This document shows, in pieces, positions 12,301 through 27,000 of a DNA stretch of 64,000 nt. Within the stretch, counting starts at the first letter, position 1, and each line of letters begins with the position of its first letter. Source of the stretch: Dillenia suffruticosa (taxonomy: Eukaryota > Streptophyta > Magnoliopsida > Dilleniales > Dilleniaceae); assembly GCA_033439265.1 (NCBI GenBank), contig JAVTVX010000002.1, positions 4,412,001 through 4,476,000 of the forward strand, given 5' to 3'. The notes under the pieces are model-generated. The model was not told the DNA's origin and made no database searches. It saw only the letters and a program-made list of their open reading frames with translations. The translations under genes were made by a program, and so were the position numbers.

Positions 12301-12650
12301 ATCTTCAATGCACACCAAACCAAACAATGAATTAAAAGAGAAACACATGACGCACCACGTGCAACTTGACAGATCTGCCCACGACATCCAAACCTTTTTT
12401 TTTTGGTGGAACCCACTTTTGATATAAAATAAAAAACAATTGAAGACGGAAAGCCTTACCTGGGAAGCTTCAAAATTGTTTCGTGGGAGGGCATTTGAGT
12501 CATTTCACTTGATAAAATTCTTTCCTGTTTTTCGGGGGACTTCTTCTGCCTTTTGGGTTTCCTCTCCTGAAATTTCAGGCCAAACGACACTCTGTCTCTT
12601 TATTGGATGATGAAGAACATTTAGAGAGAGATAGAGAGAGAGAATCAAAC
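12301..12650 (+). promoter_or_regulatory. SRT1 promoter and leader region
   Basis: Upstream of the SRT1 ATG there is a G-box core CACGTG at 12356-12361 and a TATA-like GATATAAAATAAAA at 12420-12433, followed by a GA-rich leader (12622-12644). Spacing fits a plant promoter. Sites are read from sequence only; no start site is proven. Confidence 0.5.
12607..12624 (+). other. Short upstream ORF in SRT1 leader
   Basis: ATG ATG AAG AAC ATT TAG lies 26 bases before the main ATG at 12651, in another frame. If transcribed it could modulate SRT1 translation; this is inference. Confidence 0.45.
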
Positions 12651-15600
12651 ATGTCGTTAGGTTATGCAGAGAAGCTCTCGTACATAGAGGATGTCGGTCA
12701 AGTGGGAATGTCTGAGTTTTTCGACTCACCGCATGTTTTGAAAGAAAAGGTGCGATTTCTACTTTCATTTCCCTTCATTATCTAAACAACCAGTTGTTTT
12801 TTGCATTGTGTTTTTCAATTTGATTTTATGTTGGCTATTAACTTTGATGATCTTTGCATGTGTAAAGAACCCATGAAAAAAATTTCCCTTGATAAGAACT
12901 AGAACCTAGAGATTCTCTGGTGTCTCAGAGTGGGGTTTACTTGGAATGCTCTTATGATGAGATCTAGCTTCTGGGTCTTGGCATTGGGGTTCTTGAATAT
13001 TGGACTTTTGCTAATATATGATAGTTGGATGCTTGATGATCAGTGGCGTTTGAAATTGAATGAGAGGAACTTATTTGGCTTTAGTAGAGGGAGTTGACTG
13101 TGCCATTTAACCATTCCACCGATATTTGTTAGTGCCTTGATTCTACTACTCTTCAAAAGTAAGTGTAAATTTGTTGATATTTAACTCAGTTAATAGCTCT
13201 AAGATCCTAAGTGGCATATGTTTAGCACAGAGTTTCGAGGAACATGGTATGCTATGGTGTGCAGGACGGATATGGCTACGTAGTTCGCCACCCCCAAGGC
13301 GGTACAAGGGGGTTGGCATAGTATTAGGGTTGATATCTGGGTTTTCATTCGTTTGTAGTGGAAAACAACATTCAGATTTACTTCCCTAGGACAATCCCTT
13401 GATCTTCTCCCGATAACCCCCCCACCTCTTGAAAATAACATTAGTGTTTCCTTGATCTTCTCTAAAAGGTCAGCTGTATTGGTTCCTTTAAAAGGTAGGA
13501 CACCGAATATAGCTTGATTTCCTATACTAACTGGTTTACACCTAAGAAAAGGGATCCCGAACTTTAAGGATTTGGATCGTGAGTGCACCGCATTTGGGGT
13601 CATGCAATCATGATCCCGAGGGTAGAGCAAATCAGGTAACTATGGTTTAGCAAATGCAATTTGTATTTGATGAATAGATTGCAGACGGTCCATTTAGGAT
13701 TCTTTTAAGTGATGGTATTGATGACATCCTTATGTGAAAATCGAGTAGACTGTTGGAGAACTCACATTGGTTTAAATTAAGTAGCAATTTCCTTTTTGTG
13801 GTTCATTTAAAGGGTTTCTTCTTGTTTGGGGTTCTTGGACTTTAGTCAAGTTAGGCAGCATTCATGGTTCTTTTACCCTTTTCTTCCTCATTAGTTCAAG
13901 GGGATAAAATCAGTTATGGTTCGCTTTGACTTATGGCCCTACTAAACCGAGGCTTTGTTCTTGATTTTGAAAGGAGCTCTATTGTGTGTATGTTTATGCT
14001 CCCCTAATTGATGTGCTATAGGAGATCTTAATGTGATCACATTTCCCACAGGGAAGCTGAATGGGTCTAGGATTGCTACAGACATGGATAGGGATTGTGA
14101 GTTTCAGGTGTTACTCTTTCAAATATGCCAATCACTTGGTCAGTCCTGGGAAGTGAAGAGTGCCTTCTCATATTGATTCCTTTTTCTTCTCAAATGATAT
14201 GGGTGGATCTTTTCCCTAATCCAACTCACACATTTCTTACTGTATCCATTTTTCTTGACTTCCCTGTCTTCCTTGAATCTAATATATTTAAAAAGTGTCC
14301 TATTCCTTTCTGTTTGAAAAACTGTGTCTAACACATGATTCCTTAAGGGTATGGTTGACAACGATGGGAACATTTCATCTCTTGATGGGTCGGAATGTCT
14401 CAAGTTTATGGCAAATTCAAATCTCTTAAGGAGCAGTTGAAAGTCTGGAATTTGGAGACTTTTGGGTGTATTAGAGGAATAGAAGTTCCATCCTTCAGTA
14501 GATTAATTTCCTGGATAGGTCGGATATGGATAGAGGTCTCTCAGTTGATTCTACTACCTGTAGAGAGTTCTTTTTTGATTGGAATGTTTTTGAGGAGATC
14601 CTCCAGATGGTTGGAGAAAAGCGCCGATCAATTGTATTAAGGAGGGGGATTCTAACATGATCATTTTTCTTCCAGGCCAATGGGAGGAAAATTCACCTTT
14701 ATAACCCTTATTCTTGAGAAATATTAAAGTTCTAGTCCCACTGATTGGCCATACTTTTTTTCGTTCTTTTTGTTTTGTTTTTGCCAAAGTCCTTGGTGAT
14801 CATTTTTTTTGTAATGTTGGATGCTACCACTATCAAATAGTCTTAGTGCTTTTATGTGAGGTAGAAAGATTTCAGATTCTACTGTAGTGGCAAATAAGGT
14901 GGTTAATGGTGTTAAAACCCATAGTAAGGGCGTTATTGAGTTGGATTTTTGAGAAAACTTGTGAAGGAGTTAGCTGGAATTTCCTAGATGTTATAAGCTT
15001 TGGAGATGTATGGTGGAAATGGAGGTGTGGGGTAGTTGAGACCAAGTTTGGTTTATAGAGCAATGGGCGGACCACCAATAACTTTTTCAAAGCCCCATGG
15101 TGATGCTCTGGATAAGTAGAATTGGCTGGACGAAGTTTTCAAGGGAAGTAGGTTTTACGGTGGGGGATGGTGCTAGGCATGTTGAGGTTCTACCTCTCTT
15201 TGAAACCTTTTTCAAGATTTTTTGTTTTTTTTTTTGTGTTGGCTAGGACAACAAGGCAGTAATTAGGGCCCTTGTAGGGCATGAAAATTCTAGAAAGAGA
15301 ATGTTGAGTTGTGTGGCATGAGAATGATTACTAGTTGAGAGTTTCTTCAGTTTCCTGGAGCTTTTGAAAAATTTTCAAGTTCTTTGAGACAGGGATGATT
15401 GTGTGTTGAGGTCAATGCATTTTATAGAGTTCAGCAAATATATGTTGCAAAAGAGGACTTTCTGTGGATATTGATCTGGAAGGCTTCCACTCCCTTTGAG
15501 GTGGCAATATTTTTTTATTTTTATTTTGCTTTTTGTTTATTATTTATTTATTTTTGCTTGAGAAACTGCTTGGGGTAGAACATCAACAGAAGGCCATCCT

Positions 15601-17898
15601 AAAAACAACACGGGATCACTTTTGTGTGAAAGGAACCGGGGGATGCTTATGGGACTTCTGCTACTTTGTGCTTCACATAAGCTGGGTGCTTTCGAGGGCT
15701 GTGTACTTTGTTTTGTGGCATGTAGGGGATAGAGTTGTTGTAGGAACAGGAGATTACTTGCTTAATCCCTCTATTTAATTTTTGGTTAGTTTGAAGGAAA
15801 AGAAGTTCGAGAATTTGCAACAGATTCTAGTGACCCTTGTCAGTTTCATTGATTTTTGACTAAAACATTTCCTTTTTTGACTTTGTCTCCATTCTATTAG
15901 CATCTAGGAGGATGGAACTTCTATCATCTCTCTCTCTCTCTCAAATTTTACAGGTCACCGTCTTTGGTGTCTTCTAATGAATTCTCTTTGCCATTAAGTA
16001 AAAATCTGGAGTGCAAGGTTTGGTGCTAGGTGGATGTGTATGGGTGGGTTTTTATTTTTGCCAATCTTCTTGCTAATTATTAATGGAGAGCCTAAGACTT
16101 GCTTTGTAGTTGCTTCAAGATTGAAATAGGGAGATCCTTTTTATGGTGTATGCTTTTTGCAGATGATATAGTACTAGTTGATAAAACTAGATAGAGTGTT
16201 AGTGCTAAACTAGAATTATGGAGACTTACACTAGAATCTAGAGGGTTTAGATTGAGTCAATCGAAAAGCGAATATATGAGATGTAGGTTTAGCGATAGTT
16301 ATAGGAATGATGCAGAAACGATTAGATTAGATGTGTAAAATGTCTCCAAAAATGACCGATTTAGATATCTAGGTTCTATTATTCAAAATGATGGCAATAT
16401 AGATGGAGATGTGAACCATAAGATTCAATCGGGTTGGATGAAATGGAGAAAGGCATCCGGAGTTCTTTGCGATCGGACGATACCATTACACCTGAAAGGA
16501 AAGTTCTATAGAACCACGGTTAAACCTACACTATTGTATGGTACTGAGTGTTGGGCTATTGAACAACAACTAGAACAAAAGATGGCTATAGCAGAAATGA
16601 GAATATTTAGGTGGATATGTGAAAAAACTAGAAAAGATAAAATTAGAAATGAAGAGATTCGTAACAAGTTGGGAGTTAGTTCTATTGTGGATAAGATGCG
16701 AGAGTGTCGTTTGAGGTGGTTCAGGTATGTGCAAAGAAGACTTAAAGATGCACCAGTTAGGAGAACAGAGAATTTAATTATAGGAGATCTAGTAAAACGT
16801 AAAGGTAGACTATTGAAAATTTGGATACAAGTTATCCGTAAAGACATGGAGGTTAAGGGTTTAAAAGAGGAAATGGTTTTAGATAGGAATAGATGACGTA
16901 ATAGAATCCGCACAAATTAAATCAATATATTTATGATATTTATCTATTAACTTTTATTTATTTTTATTTTAATTTTCTCTTATTTTATTTTCTTTATTTT
17001 CTTTTTCTTTTTATTTATTTTTATCTATATATATTTTATTCTTGTTTTTCTCTTTTTTCTATCTTATATAAATTTGTTTCTCAAATGGCCGACCTCAAAT
17101 TTTGGGAATAAGGCTCGATTTGTTGTTGTAGTTAATTGCTCGTCAGAATGGTTCAAAGAGGAGAAAGTGAAATTCTTGCAGGACTTAAGGTTTTGGTTAT
17201 AACTAATGAATATAGAGAAAGGCCCCTTCAACATGCTTATTACCCTTAGGATCTTTTGAGGATCTATGTCTTTAAAATAAACATGTCTAAAAGTACTATC
17301 CTGGTAAAAGTGAGGAGGATGATGCCTTAAATGATCCAGCATCCCGAGAAAGAGGCTAGATTGTTGGTGGGGTATTAATCTTTGATGTAGTCAATGTAGG
17401 TGGTCTAGGTTTGCCAATTGAGTTGCATTGACTTTATATCAATGGTTTCTGTTCTTGATGCTAACATCATTGAATTGATCCATTTGCATCCTAAGAACAA
17501 TAGTGCTGCACATTTCTTGCTTGCTGGATAACTTTTTCCATTTTGATATCCATGATTAACCCTCTCTTGCATGTTTTTGGCAGAAGATTTGATCTTTCCA
17601 CATCTTTATGTAATATGCTAAACTTGTTTGATTATTTATGGCAGATTGAACAACTTGCTTCAATGGTTCAAAAGGTTGGGATTCAGACCAGAGGACACTC
17701 TTTTCATTGATCACGTGTTTCACGCGTCTCATTTGATTCCAACCAACTACTTTTGTTATTTGTTGTACTTGCAGAGTAAGCATCTTGTGGTGTTTACAGG
17801 TGCTGGAATATCAACTTCTTGTGGTATACCAGATTTTCGCGGCCCTAAAGGTATTTGGACACTACAGGTAATATGATTTTCTTTTAAGTGCCAATCTG

Positions 17899-17931
<33 letters not shown>

Positions 17932-17954
17932 TTTTAATTCCATTGTAACTTAAT

Positions 17955-18000
<46 letters not shown>

Positions 18001-21000
18001 ATTTTATTATTTATTTTACTTGTGAACCATATAGACAAATAATGAGTTTGGATGAAGTGGAGAAGTAAAATTTAGTGCAAGTAATGATCAAGATGAAGTT
18101 CTAGTGATACGTAAAATCTATCATTTAGAAATATGGAAACATTGTGGAAGATATTGCACCTTGCATTACAAAAAGGGTGAATGAAGCGGAGAAGTGCATT
18201 TGGATTGTTGTGACATTCCAACTGTATTAAATGGAAAAATTTCTAACATTGTAATATGGCCAGACACCAACAGAGTATTGGGATATTGGTGTCATCATTG
18301 ATGAGTGTGGTGAAGATAAGAATGTTAAGGTGGATGAAGAGAAGAAAAGAGAGAAAATTTAGAGGTTGCTCCAAGTGGAGATGAGACGTAGATTAAGATG
18401 GTTTAGTCACTTAAAAAGAACCCCTCAGTGCTACCATAAAAATAAGAGATGAGATGTATATGGATCTCCAGGAAGTAAATGAATGCATAAGAAACATTAG
18501 CAGACGTAATGAAACACGATATGTTCATTTCTAATATAATTATGGAGTATTGGTCAAACCAGGATCATTTGTATGGGGAAAGAGGGGCATCAGGCTGTGC
18601 GAGTTTGCATTCCTAGATGCAAGAGTTAGTTTGTTTGCTTGTTTTGTTTTTGTTTTTTCTTTTTGTTTTTGGGATTTGGTCTCCCTGTAAGAATCTATAG
18701 CCACCTAATATTGATAAATGTGAGGCATAACTTGCTGAGTGGAAGATGATATATTTTTGCTTTGGAAGGCTTACTCTTGTATAGGCAATTTAATTAAGCT
18801 TCGATCTCTTTCGCGTCTCACATGCCTGTTCCTTGTTTGATGGATAATAGGTAAATGGCATACACAGCTAGATCTTTTGAGGATTCATGGGATGTTTATA
18901 ATTTCCAATTGTTTGAGGGGAGGCTGTCAAGTTTGTTGTCTGTGGGTGCAGATTTGGATGTTAGGCCCATTTTAATTATCTAGGAGCTGCTATTGTATAA
19001 TGCTTGAGAGATTTAGTTGATATATTGTTACAAGTGTAAAGGGGTCTTTAGAGACACACAAGAAAGAAAAAGAATAATTTCCTTACTGCTGTTTCCAAAA
19101 TTTGGAGTGGACTAATGGAATGTGTGAAACATGATGTTGCTTCTAAAGCATGTCCTTGTGGAGAGTGATGATGATGTTGTTGTTGTTGCTGGCTTCTTTC
19201 CCCCCCCCCTATGTCTTAACACTCCTCCTTGAGGTAGCACAAATATTTCAAAATGGAAGGGGTATCTGAATTGGACTCTTAAAAGAACTGAGCTAGCCTA
19301 AAGAGCGCTTGGGTGGTCTATGCACGATGTAGAATCTGTCAGATACATATTGATTACTTATTGTTGGCACAGCCATAGGTTGGCTTAAAAAAGAGTGATA
19401 TTTGGGAGCTGAGGGTAAAAGGCAACTGCTTTTTCACAAATTCAAAGTCTTTATGGTCCAATAAGAAGTGTTATTGGTAGAGTTTTGAATTTTTAATAAG
19501 TTTAGTCTAGAAATAAGTATTTTAGAAATTTCTATTTTTTAACATGTTTTATTTCAATTAGAATTTTCTATACATTTCAGATTTTGATTAATGTTAAGTT
19601 TGATTATTTTTTATTTATTATTATTTTTTGTCTTAGAAACCTTATATTTAATTAGTTTTGAGTTAGATAATGTTTCTATAATGATTGAGGCATTCTTTTC
19701 TTAATAGAAAGGCTTAAGAGTGCCATTAGGTTCAAGTACTTATAAATTTGCATTACTGATGTGAAATGTGAATTGATTGATGAATAAGGATATTGTTTTG
19801 TTATTAGTTTTGAAAGCATGCATGCTAGGTTTTCTTCTTCTTTGCACTTTGATCAAAGCTCTATGTAGCCTTTGAAGAACTAATTCTTCTTTAAAATTTT
19901 CAACCACAAACCCTAAGTTTTTGTTATGGTGTCCTCCGCTACAACACTTTCTTAGCATTTATCCACCATTGTTCCATTTGTAGAAAATCTTCCCTAGTTG
20001 TCCTGCATCAGTTTGGTTTTAGAGCATAAGATCCTAATAATATTTGTGTCCATGGTTACCAATGTTGAGCTTTGATTCAATTTGAGGCCTTTTCACAAAA
20101 CAAGATATGTCCATGTTGAAGACTCGAGTCTCTAGTATGGAATCTACCTTGGGGGAGACAAAACAATGCTTAGAGCGGATCTCAAGTGATAAACAAGGTC
20201 ACAAAATTTTTGATACAACCCCTGAAATTGGAGCCTCTAGTTTCCCTATACAACAAGTGATCTTTGACGGAGTTAAGTTTTTCTGAGAAGTGGAGAAATG
20301 ATGGTTCAACCATAATGTGGCCCCAAAAGAAGGGATCTTTGAGAGCAGAAGTAAAAGAGAATTTATCCATCACGAAGACAAAAGTCTTGTTGTTCTAATA
20401 AGAAGTTCCCTTGGTAGTGTTTTGAAATTTTTAATAAGTTTAGTAGTTAAGAAAAAAGTTGTTGGAATTTTAAGTATTTTAGAAATTTTTATTTTCTTAA
20501 CAAGTTTTGTTTATCTTAGAACTTTCTACAAATGTTTTTTTTAATATAGTTTTAAGGTTCTAGAAACTTTCCATTTTAGTGTGTTTTGATTCATATTATG
20601 TTTCTATATTGATTGAGGCATTTATTTAGAAGGCTTGGGAGTGTCATTAGGTTGTTTAAGCACTTACAAATATGCTTCATTTATGTAAAACGTGAGTAGA
20701 GCGAATTCATGAATAAGTTTATTGTTTAGTTATTTGTGTTGAAGGTATGCGTGCATGGGTTTCCTTTGCTATCTTATTCTTCTTTTTCTTTGCACTCTTA
20801 TTGATCAAAGCTGTGCATAACCTTTGGACAACTAATTCTTCTCTATAATTTTCATCAACAAATTCTGAGTTTTTTCTTTCGCTTTCTTCCGCTACAACAC
20901 TTTTAGTGTTTACCTACCATTCATCTAATTTTAATTGTAGGCCATCTACCCTAGTTGCCTTGCATCATTTATGCTGTATGCTGGATCAAGAATAGATAGT

Positions 21001-24000
21001 TGTCTCATCATTAGATAGAATAAGCTAGATACGTCTCAAATATTCTACATGGCGAGTGATTTTCAATTATTTTATTAAATACGAGATATTTTCTTAATAT
21101 TTTTTGGTACTTGGTGGATACATTTTTTTTTGGTGACAAATATTGTGTTAACAGGATGTATAATCTTTTTATTTATTGATTGATTTTATGATATTTGAAT
21201 GGAGAAATCACTATTGTTAATTCCTACTTGTCATATCTCACAAATAGCGTCTTTTAAATATTCAAATTGTTAATTTACTAAGGTAGACTTATTTATAAAT
21301 AAATAATATATTGTAATAGTAAAATTTATTCATAAAATAGCAAAATTTAGTTCATATAACTGTTAATTTTATTATTTTAAAGTCATATCCTAGTATCCTA
21401 GATTTTGGGAATTTGCTGTATTGTTGTATTTGAGTTATGTTTGATATGATGGTTAGATACCCTTATGTGTATTCGTGCTTCTTAGCTCCACATGTATGGT
21501 CCCTGGTGACTTGTGAGGGTTCCAGAGAGGTGGATTATTTAATATGGTTAAGTGGGCTAGTTAAGTTTTGAACACAATAAATGCTACATGAAACAAACAT
21601 CCTCTCCATAAGTTTAAGTTTATAAGAAATGATGTTTTAATTTTTGCATATGTAAAAATGTAGGCAATGTGAGGGCTTTTCAAGTCATGGGAGAAGTCTT
21701 TTATGTTTTTCTAGGATATTGGCTTGGGCTTATGATGCTTATATTGACTAACTTCTTTCTTGCTGGTGTCATGTGCCTAGTGGATTCTCTTATTACTATC
21801 TTTTGCACTGATGGATGGTACTTTGTGCTTTTTATTAGAGATTTCTTGTAAAAAAATGATTCGGGTGTATAAAATGTTAATCATTCTATGATTCTTGTTG
21901 TGATACTGTGTATTTGTTGAATGATTTGCAGCGAGAAGGAAAAGCTTTGCCAGAAGCATCTCTACCATTCCATCGTGCAATGCCAGGCATTACCCATATG
22001 GCTTTGGTGGAATTGGAGAAGGCTGGTATCTTGAAGTTTGTTATTAGTCAGGTGAGGGTGCATTTTTGTCTTCGATTACTTTCTTTTTTCATTTTTCTTT
22101 TGCTGTTCTGTTATAAATTTTGTGCATTTCTTTTAAGCTTGACAGTTCTTGAGAAGCTGTCCTCTTGGTTTCTGATGTCTCATGGGAGAATTTTTGAACA
22201 TTTAACCTTGTTTATTTCCAACATTATGTGGAGTGCTGTATTACTGAAGTTATTCTCTCCCCCCCCCCACACACACATGCACGTGAACTTCTAATCATGC
22301 TCTATGTGACTTGGTATGACATTCATGACCCTGATCTTGCAAATGCTAGTACACAAAATGGCTGTTGTACAATGTGGTCTTCATATAGTTCTCTTTTGTG
22401 AATGGATTTTTTGGTGATAGAAGTTTCTAACTCTTGTGGTTTTCTGCATTTTTTCCCTCAAAAAGTCTATCGCCACTTTTACTTGGCTTTCTGATTATAT
22501 GATCATTAATTTGCTTTGAATTGACAGAATGTTGATGGCCTCCATCTGCGATCTGGTATTCCAAGGGAAAAACTTGCTGAGCTGCATGGGAATTCATTCA
22601 TGGAAATATGTTGGTCCTGTGGAGTTGAGTAAGTTTCATCCATATCTGCAACTTTTAGTCATTCAGCTATCTGTGTTAGCCTACTTTGGATGTTTATTCT
22701 CTAGTAATTTGTGTTTTCAACTCTTTGTTTTTTTTTTTTCCCGTGTTCCATGATGCCACATGTAAAGCCTAAAATTCTGGTTTTAGACTTTGATACGTTG
22801 TTTTTCTTTTGGCTGTGTTTTCTATTTTTGGATACTTATTCATCTAGCCTTTTCATTTCCATGATACCATATGTAAAGCCTAAAATTATGGTTTTAGATT
22901 TTGATATACTTCTTTCCTTTGGATGTATTTTTTTTTTTTTTTTGATATTCATTCATTAGCTTTTGCCAAATCTTGAAGATACCTACGGGATTTTGAGGTG
23001 GAAACTATTGGACTGAAGGAGACATCAAGACGTTGCCCAGTTTGTGGAACAAAACTAAGGGATACAGTTCTTGACTGGGAGGTACTATTTTTCTTGTTGT
23101 ACTTATTTAAATTTATTGAAGGCTTTAGATACAGTTACCCAATATGTTGCATGGTTACTTATACGTTAGTTTGTGGTTGATTGAGGTAGTCCTTTCACTT
23201 CAATTCCCAGGGGCATTCTAGGTCTTTATCGGTATTCAATTAAAAATAACAATGAGCATATAATATTATGTGGTTGATCGAAAATGGAATATTCATATAG
23301 ATTGTGTGGCTTCCTTATTTTGATTGCATCTTTGCCTATTATATCAATTTTATGTTGGTCGGAGGAATCTTTGTCTTCCTTGTAATTTTTTGTAAATCTT
23401 TTAATTCTGTCTTTCTATCAAAATTACTTTCTTTCTATTTACAAAAAGATGTTGTCACAAGAAGTTCATAAAAACCGACGGTGTGACAGGACATTCGTGT
23501 TGAGACCAATTTTCGGTCATGAAATGAGTTGATCTTTGTGGAATATATATTTTTTTCCTTAATGTCTTTCAACCATTTCTTTTTTCATTGGTTGATAATG
23601 TGTGGCTTTTATAGCTTGATACCTATATCAAACAAAATTGCATAAGCTTTCTGGTGGAATTAGATAGAGTTGGTCTGGATTTAGGGTTTTGCCAACGTAT
23701 CAGTTGGATCCCTCTTAGAGGATATAATAAGACAAATGGAAGAAATGTATCATGATTTCACATAATTGCTTACACATGGACGTAGAAACCACAAACCAGC
23801 AGCAGACTCACCTAAAGACCGCTTCACAGTCTGAGGACCAGTAAGGCTTTTCATATGTTGCTTCCCCTTCTAGATTGCGAAATTCTTTCAATCCTATATT
23901 CCCATTGTTTGATGTAATTTGGTGCACTTACCAGCTCGTACAACTCCTGTAGATTAGATTCTTCAGTAGCACACCTTCGCTTTTCATAAATTTTAGTTGT

Positions 24001-27000
24001 TCCTTGCTTTGAACCAAACCTTGAAACATTTTTTATCTCGATAATAGCTAATACTCGGAAAAGGAGACAACATAAACTCTTTAAATTTGCTTGCTAGAAT
24101 CTTTTGGTCCATTGAAATGAAGTCCAATTGGATAGGTCCTTAATGACCCTATTGGCAATTGTGAATTTGTGTCGAGAGCATGATACAACAGTAGGTTCTT
24201 GGTTAAAATGTTCAGTGATCATTTATGTTCGGTATGCCAACATTGCAGAACTTCTTTCTTGGTTTTTAAGACTTGATCTTTATTAACTCAACTATGTTTA
24301 CTCTATCTTTTCCACATTCTCTCTTTCAGGATGCTTTGCCCCAAAAAGAAATGAGTCTAGCTGAGAAGCACTGCAGAATTGCCGATTTGGTGCTATGTCT
24401 GGGAACTAGGTAATCACAATCATTCTTTTATGCCGGTTTTGTTGCGTAAGTTGCCAGATTTGATCAATGTCCATAGCAATTTCATGCTGCTGAAAGTTTT
24501 TATTTCCACTGGCGACACTAAGTAGTTTAATGTCAATGTCTGATAATGTCTTTCATGCATTTGTTGATCAGATTTTAGTTTAAAACATAAAAGATCAGAA
24601 TCATAAAGGTTTAATATTGTAAAGTGCTATATAAATTTCTAACTAAGAGTTTCTTTATCAAATTTTGATTGCTCCATTGGTACAAAACCAAGTTGGATAC
24701 TCTTCCTTTTGCCAGAGGCACATTAACTTCTTGAGACATTATTGACGCGTTCATCACAATAATCTTCTTTTGTTTTTTTAATATCATATGTATCCTTTTT
24801 TCGTTTAACTTTTATTTTCCTGAAAATAAAGCCATGCAAATGCATTACTCCCATCTCAATTTGTTGGGATGTATACTTGATCATCTTTAAAAAAGGCATA
24901 ATATTTCATTATGTAGTTTTTTCCTCGAGTATGATTTCTGAGAAATCTTAAGTGTATACACAGAGTGTTTGTTGGTGTGATTCTTAAGATATATTTTCGA
25001 CTTATTCAGGGTACCAGAGGCACTTCTAAGCAGAAAAACATTTTTTTTCCAGGTAGTCTGGATCCACTTCTGATTGTTGTTGAACACTTTTGGATGTGAG
25101 AGGGGAAGTGGTTTCACGTTCCATGAAAAAGCCCTTTTGTCATGTGAGAGGAGAAAAGACTTTTCCGATGAGTGGAAGAGGATTCAAACTACCAGATGTA
25201 GGATGACTTTAAAAGACTTCGGAGAAAAGAATTAGGGGCTCTTTTAAAACTTAATATGACAAAAATCTATAAAAGCTCAAAGATTTCTTTGGGAACACTG
25301 CAGCAAGTAAATTGAATTGGAAAATATCAATAGATGAAGAAACTGATAGCAATTTTGCTAAGAAACTGATACCATCACTCTAATAGATCCTTTGCATCAC
25401 ACCTGGGACAAGAAAGCATCGCAACTTTTAGGGTCTCAGATAACTCATTGCTCTTCTGCTAAGAAACTGAAATTTTATTCAACCTGCTTCCTAACAAGGT
25501 TAAAAACCTAAAAATAGACAATTGACCTAGAGAAATAGAAACTACTTGTAAAACAAAAATTTAGAAATTCCTAAACAATTATAAGTTAACTCAGATAATA
25601 AATAAAAATAGGAAGATATCGTAAATAACTAGACACCAAATATAGAAACTAAATTAATTAATAAACTTCTTGTAGGAAAAGTACTGCTACAGTACTTATG
25701 AATAGTACTTCTTCATTACTAGCTCTTGAAAACTTAATCAAGCTCAAAAAAAGGATGATTGACCATTCGTGCTTTGATCCCTGTCATCTCTCCGATTTGA
25801 TTGAACTCATCCCCGAGTTAAATAAATGGTACTTCTCATGCAAATGCAGTTAATTTGTTGGCATTCATTACCCTTGATCTAAACACAACCACAGTTTCAT
25901 CTTCCATATGATCAAATGCCACTTGTGCTTTCCACCACATGCCAAAATTATTTTGTGGTCCACAATATCTTAAACTTGCTTGTCAACTTCAAACTCAACA
26001 TGCCATGTGTTTTCCAACATTTAGACAACTAGCTGTGTGTGGTGTTCCTTGAGATCAAATCAGTTACATATTTACACATTCCTGTCTACAGTTCTTGAAT
26101 ATAATCACAGGATAGGCCTCCAAAATTTCTTATTTACTACTGTCTTTCACTCCTCTCCCATTGATTCCATGCATAAAATCTTTCTTTGTAATCAGTTGGA
26201 GTGGTTTCTTCTTCCAAATAGCCACATATGACTTCTTTTCTGATTGCTGAATTATTTTTGCTGGCCGTTCCCCTTGTGCAGCATTAATATAATCTGTATA
26301 GCAGCCTTTGGATGCAGTTTTAGCAACTAAACTTCTGACACAACACCAACATCTTCTTACCTTGCAACTTTTGTTTTGTTTACTGGCTGTTTGAGCAATT
26401 GATGTTGTGATGCAGGTTCAACATCTTCTTCAAGATGTTTTGCAAAAACTTCTCCATCAGTATTCTTAATTAAGTTGCCAATGGACTGATTATCCTTTAG
26501 TTCAGGTCCAATGCTGGTTTTCCAAACTGTATTCAACATATCTGTGGGCTATTGTGAATCTAACATAAAAAAATTTTCTGCGAACAATGCATAAACAACT
26601 TTCATGCTCTGTATTTTCTGTTTCAAGTTGCTCTTTGATGAGAACAGAATTAGGCTTCTCCTTGGGCTTAATAAAGTCTTTTACTATATATATATATATT
26701 TTTTAATTTTACTGTCTTCAACATTTGTAGGCTTCAAAATTTTCTTGCCATTAAACAAGAAAGAAAAGGTGTTAGCCTTGCCACAAATGATGTACATCAT
26801 GATCATAGAACCAAGGCCTTTGTAGAAGAATATATGATACCTTTATCGGAATAACATCACACCAAATGGAATCCTAATAAGGCCCAATTACAGAACTTAG
26901 CATCTTTGAGTTATCTTTCGCCCATGTAAATTTGTACGGTTGTGAATGCTATTTCACTTCTAGTTGAAGTCTTGTAATGGTACCCCGTGAAACAACATAC

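Noticed and set aside
16506-16913. 135-codon minus frame
   Set aside because: Shadow of the RTE LINE C-terminal coding frame on +.
18300-18440. Possible second RTE LINE piece in SRT1 intron 3
   Set aside because: Only about 12 residues look LINE-like; not enough to assign.
20014-20026. tRNA-like stretch TGGTTTTAGAGCA
   Set aside because: It is the primer-binding site of the LTR element, not a tRNA gene; no cloverleaf around it.
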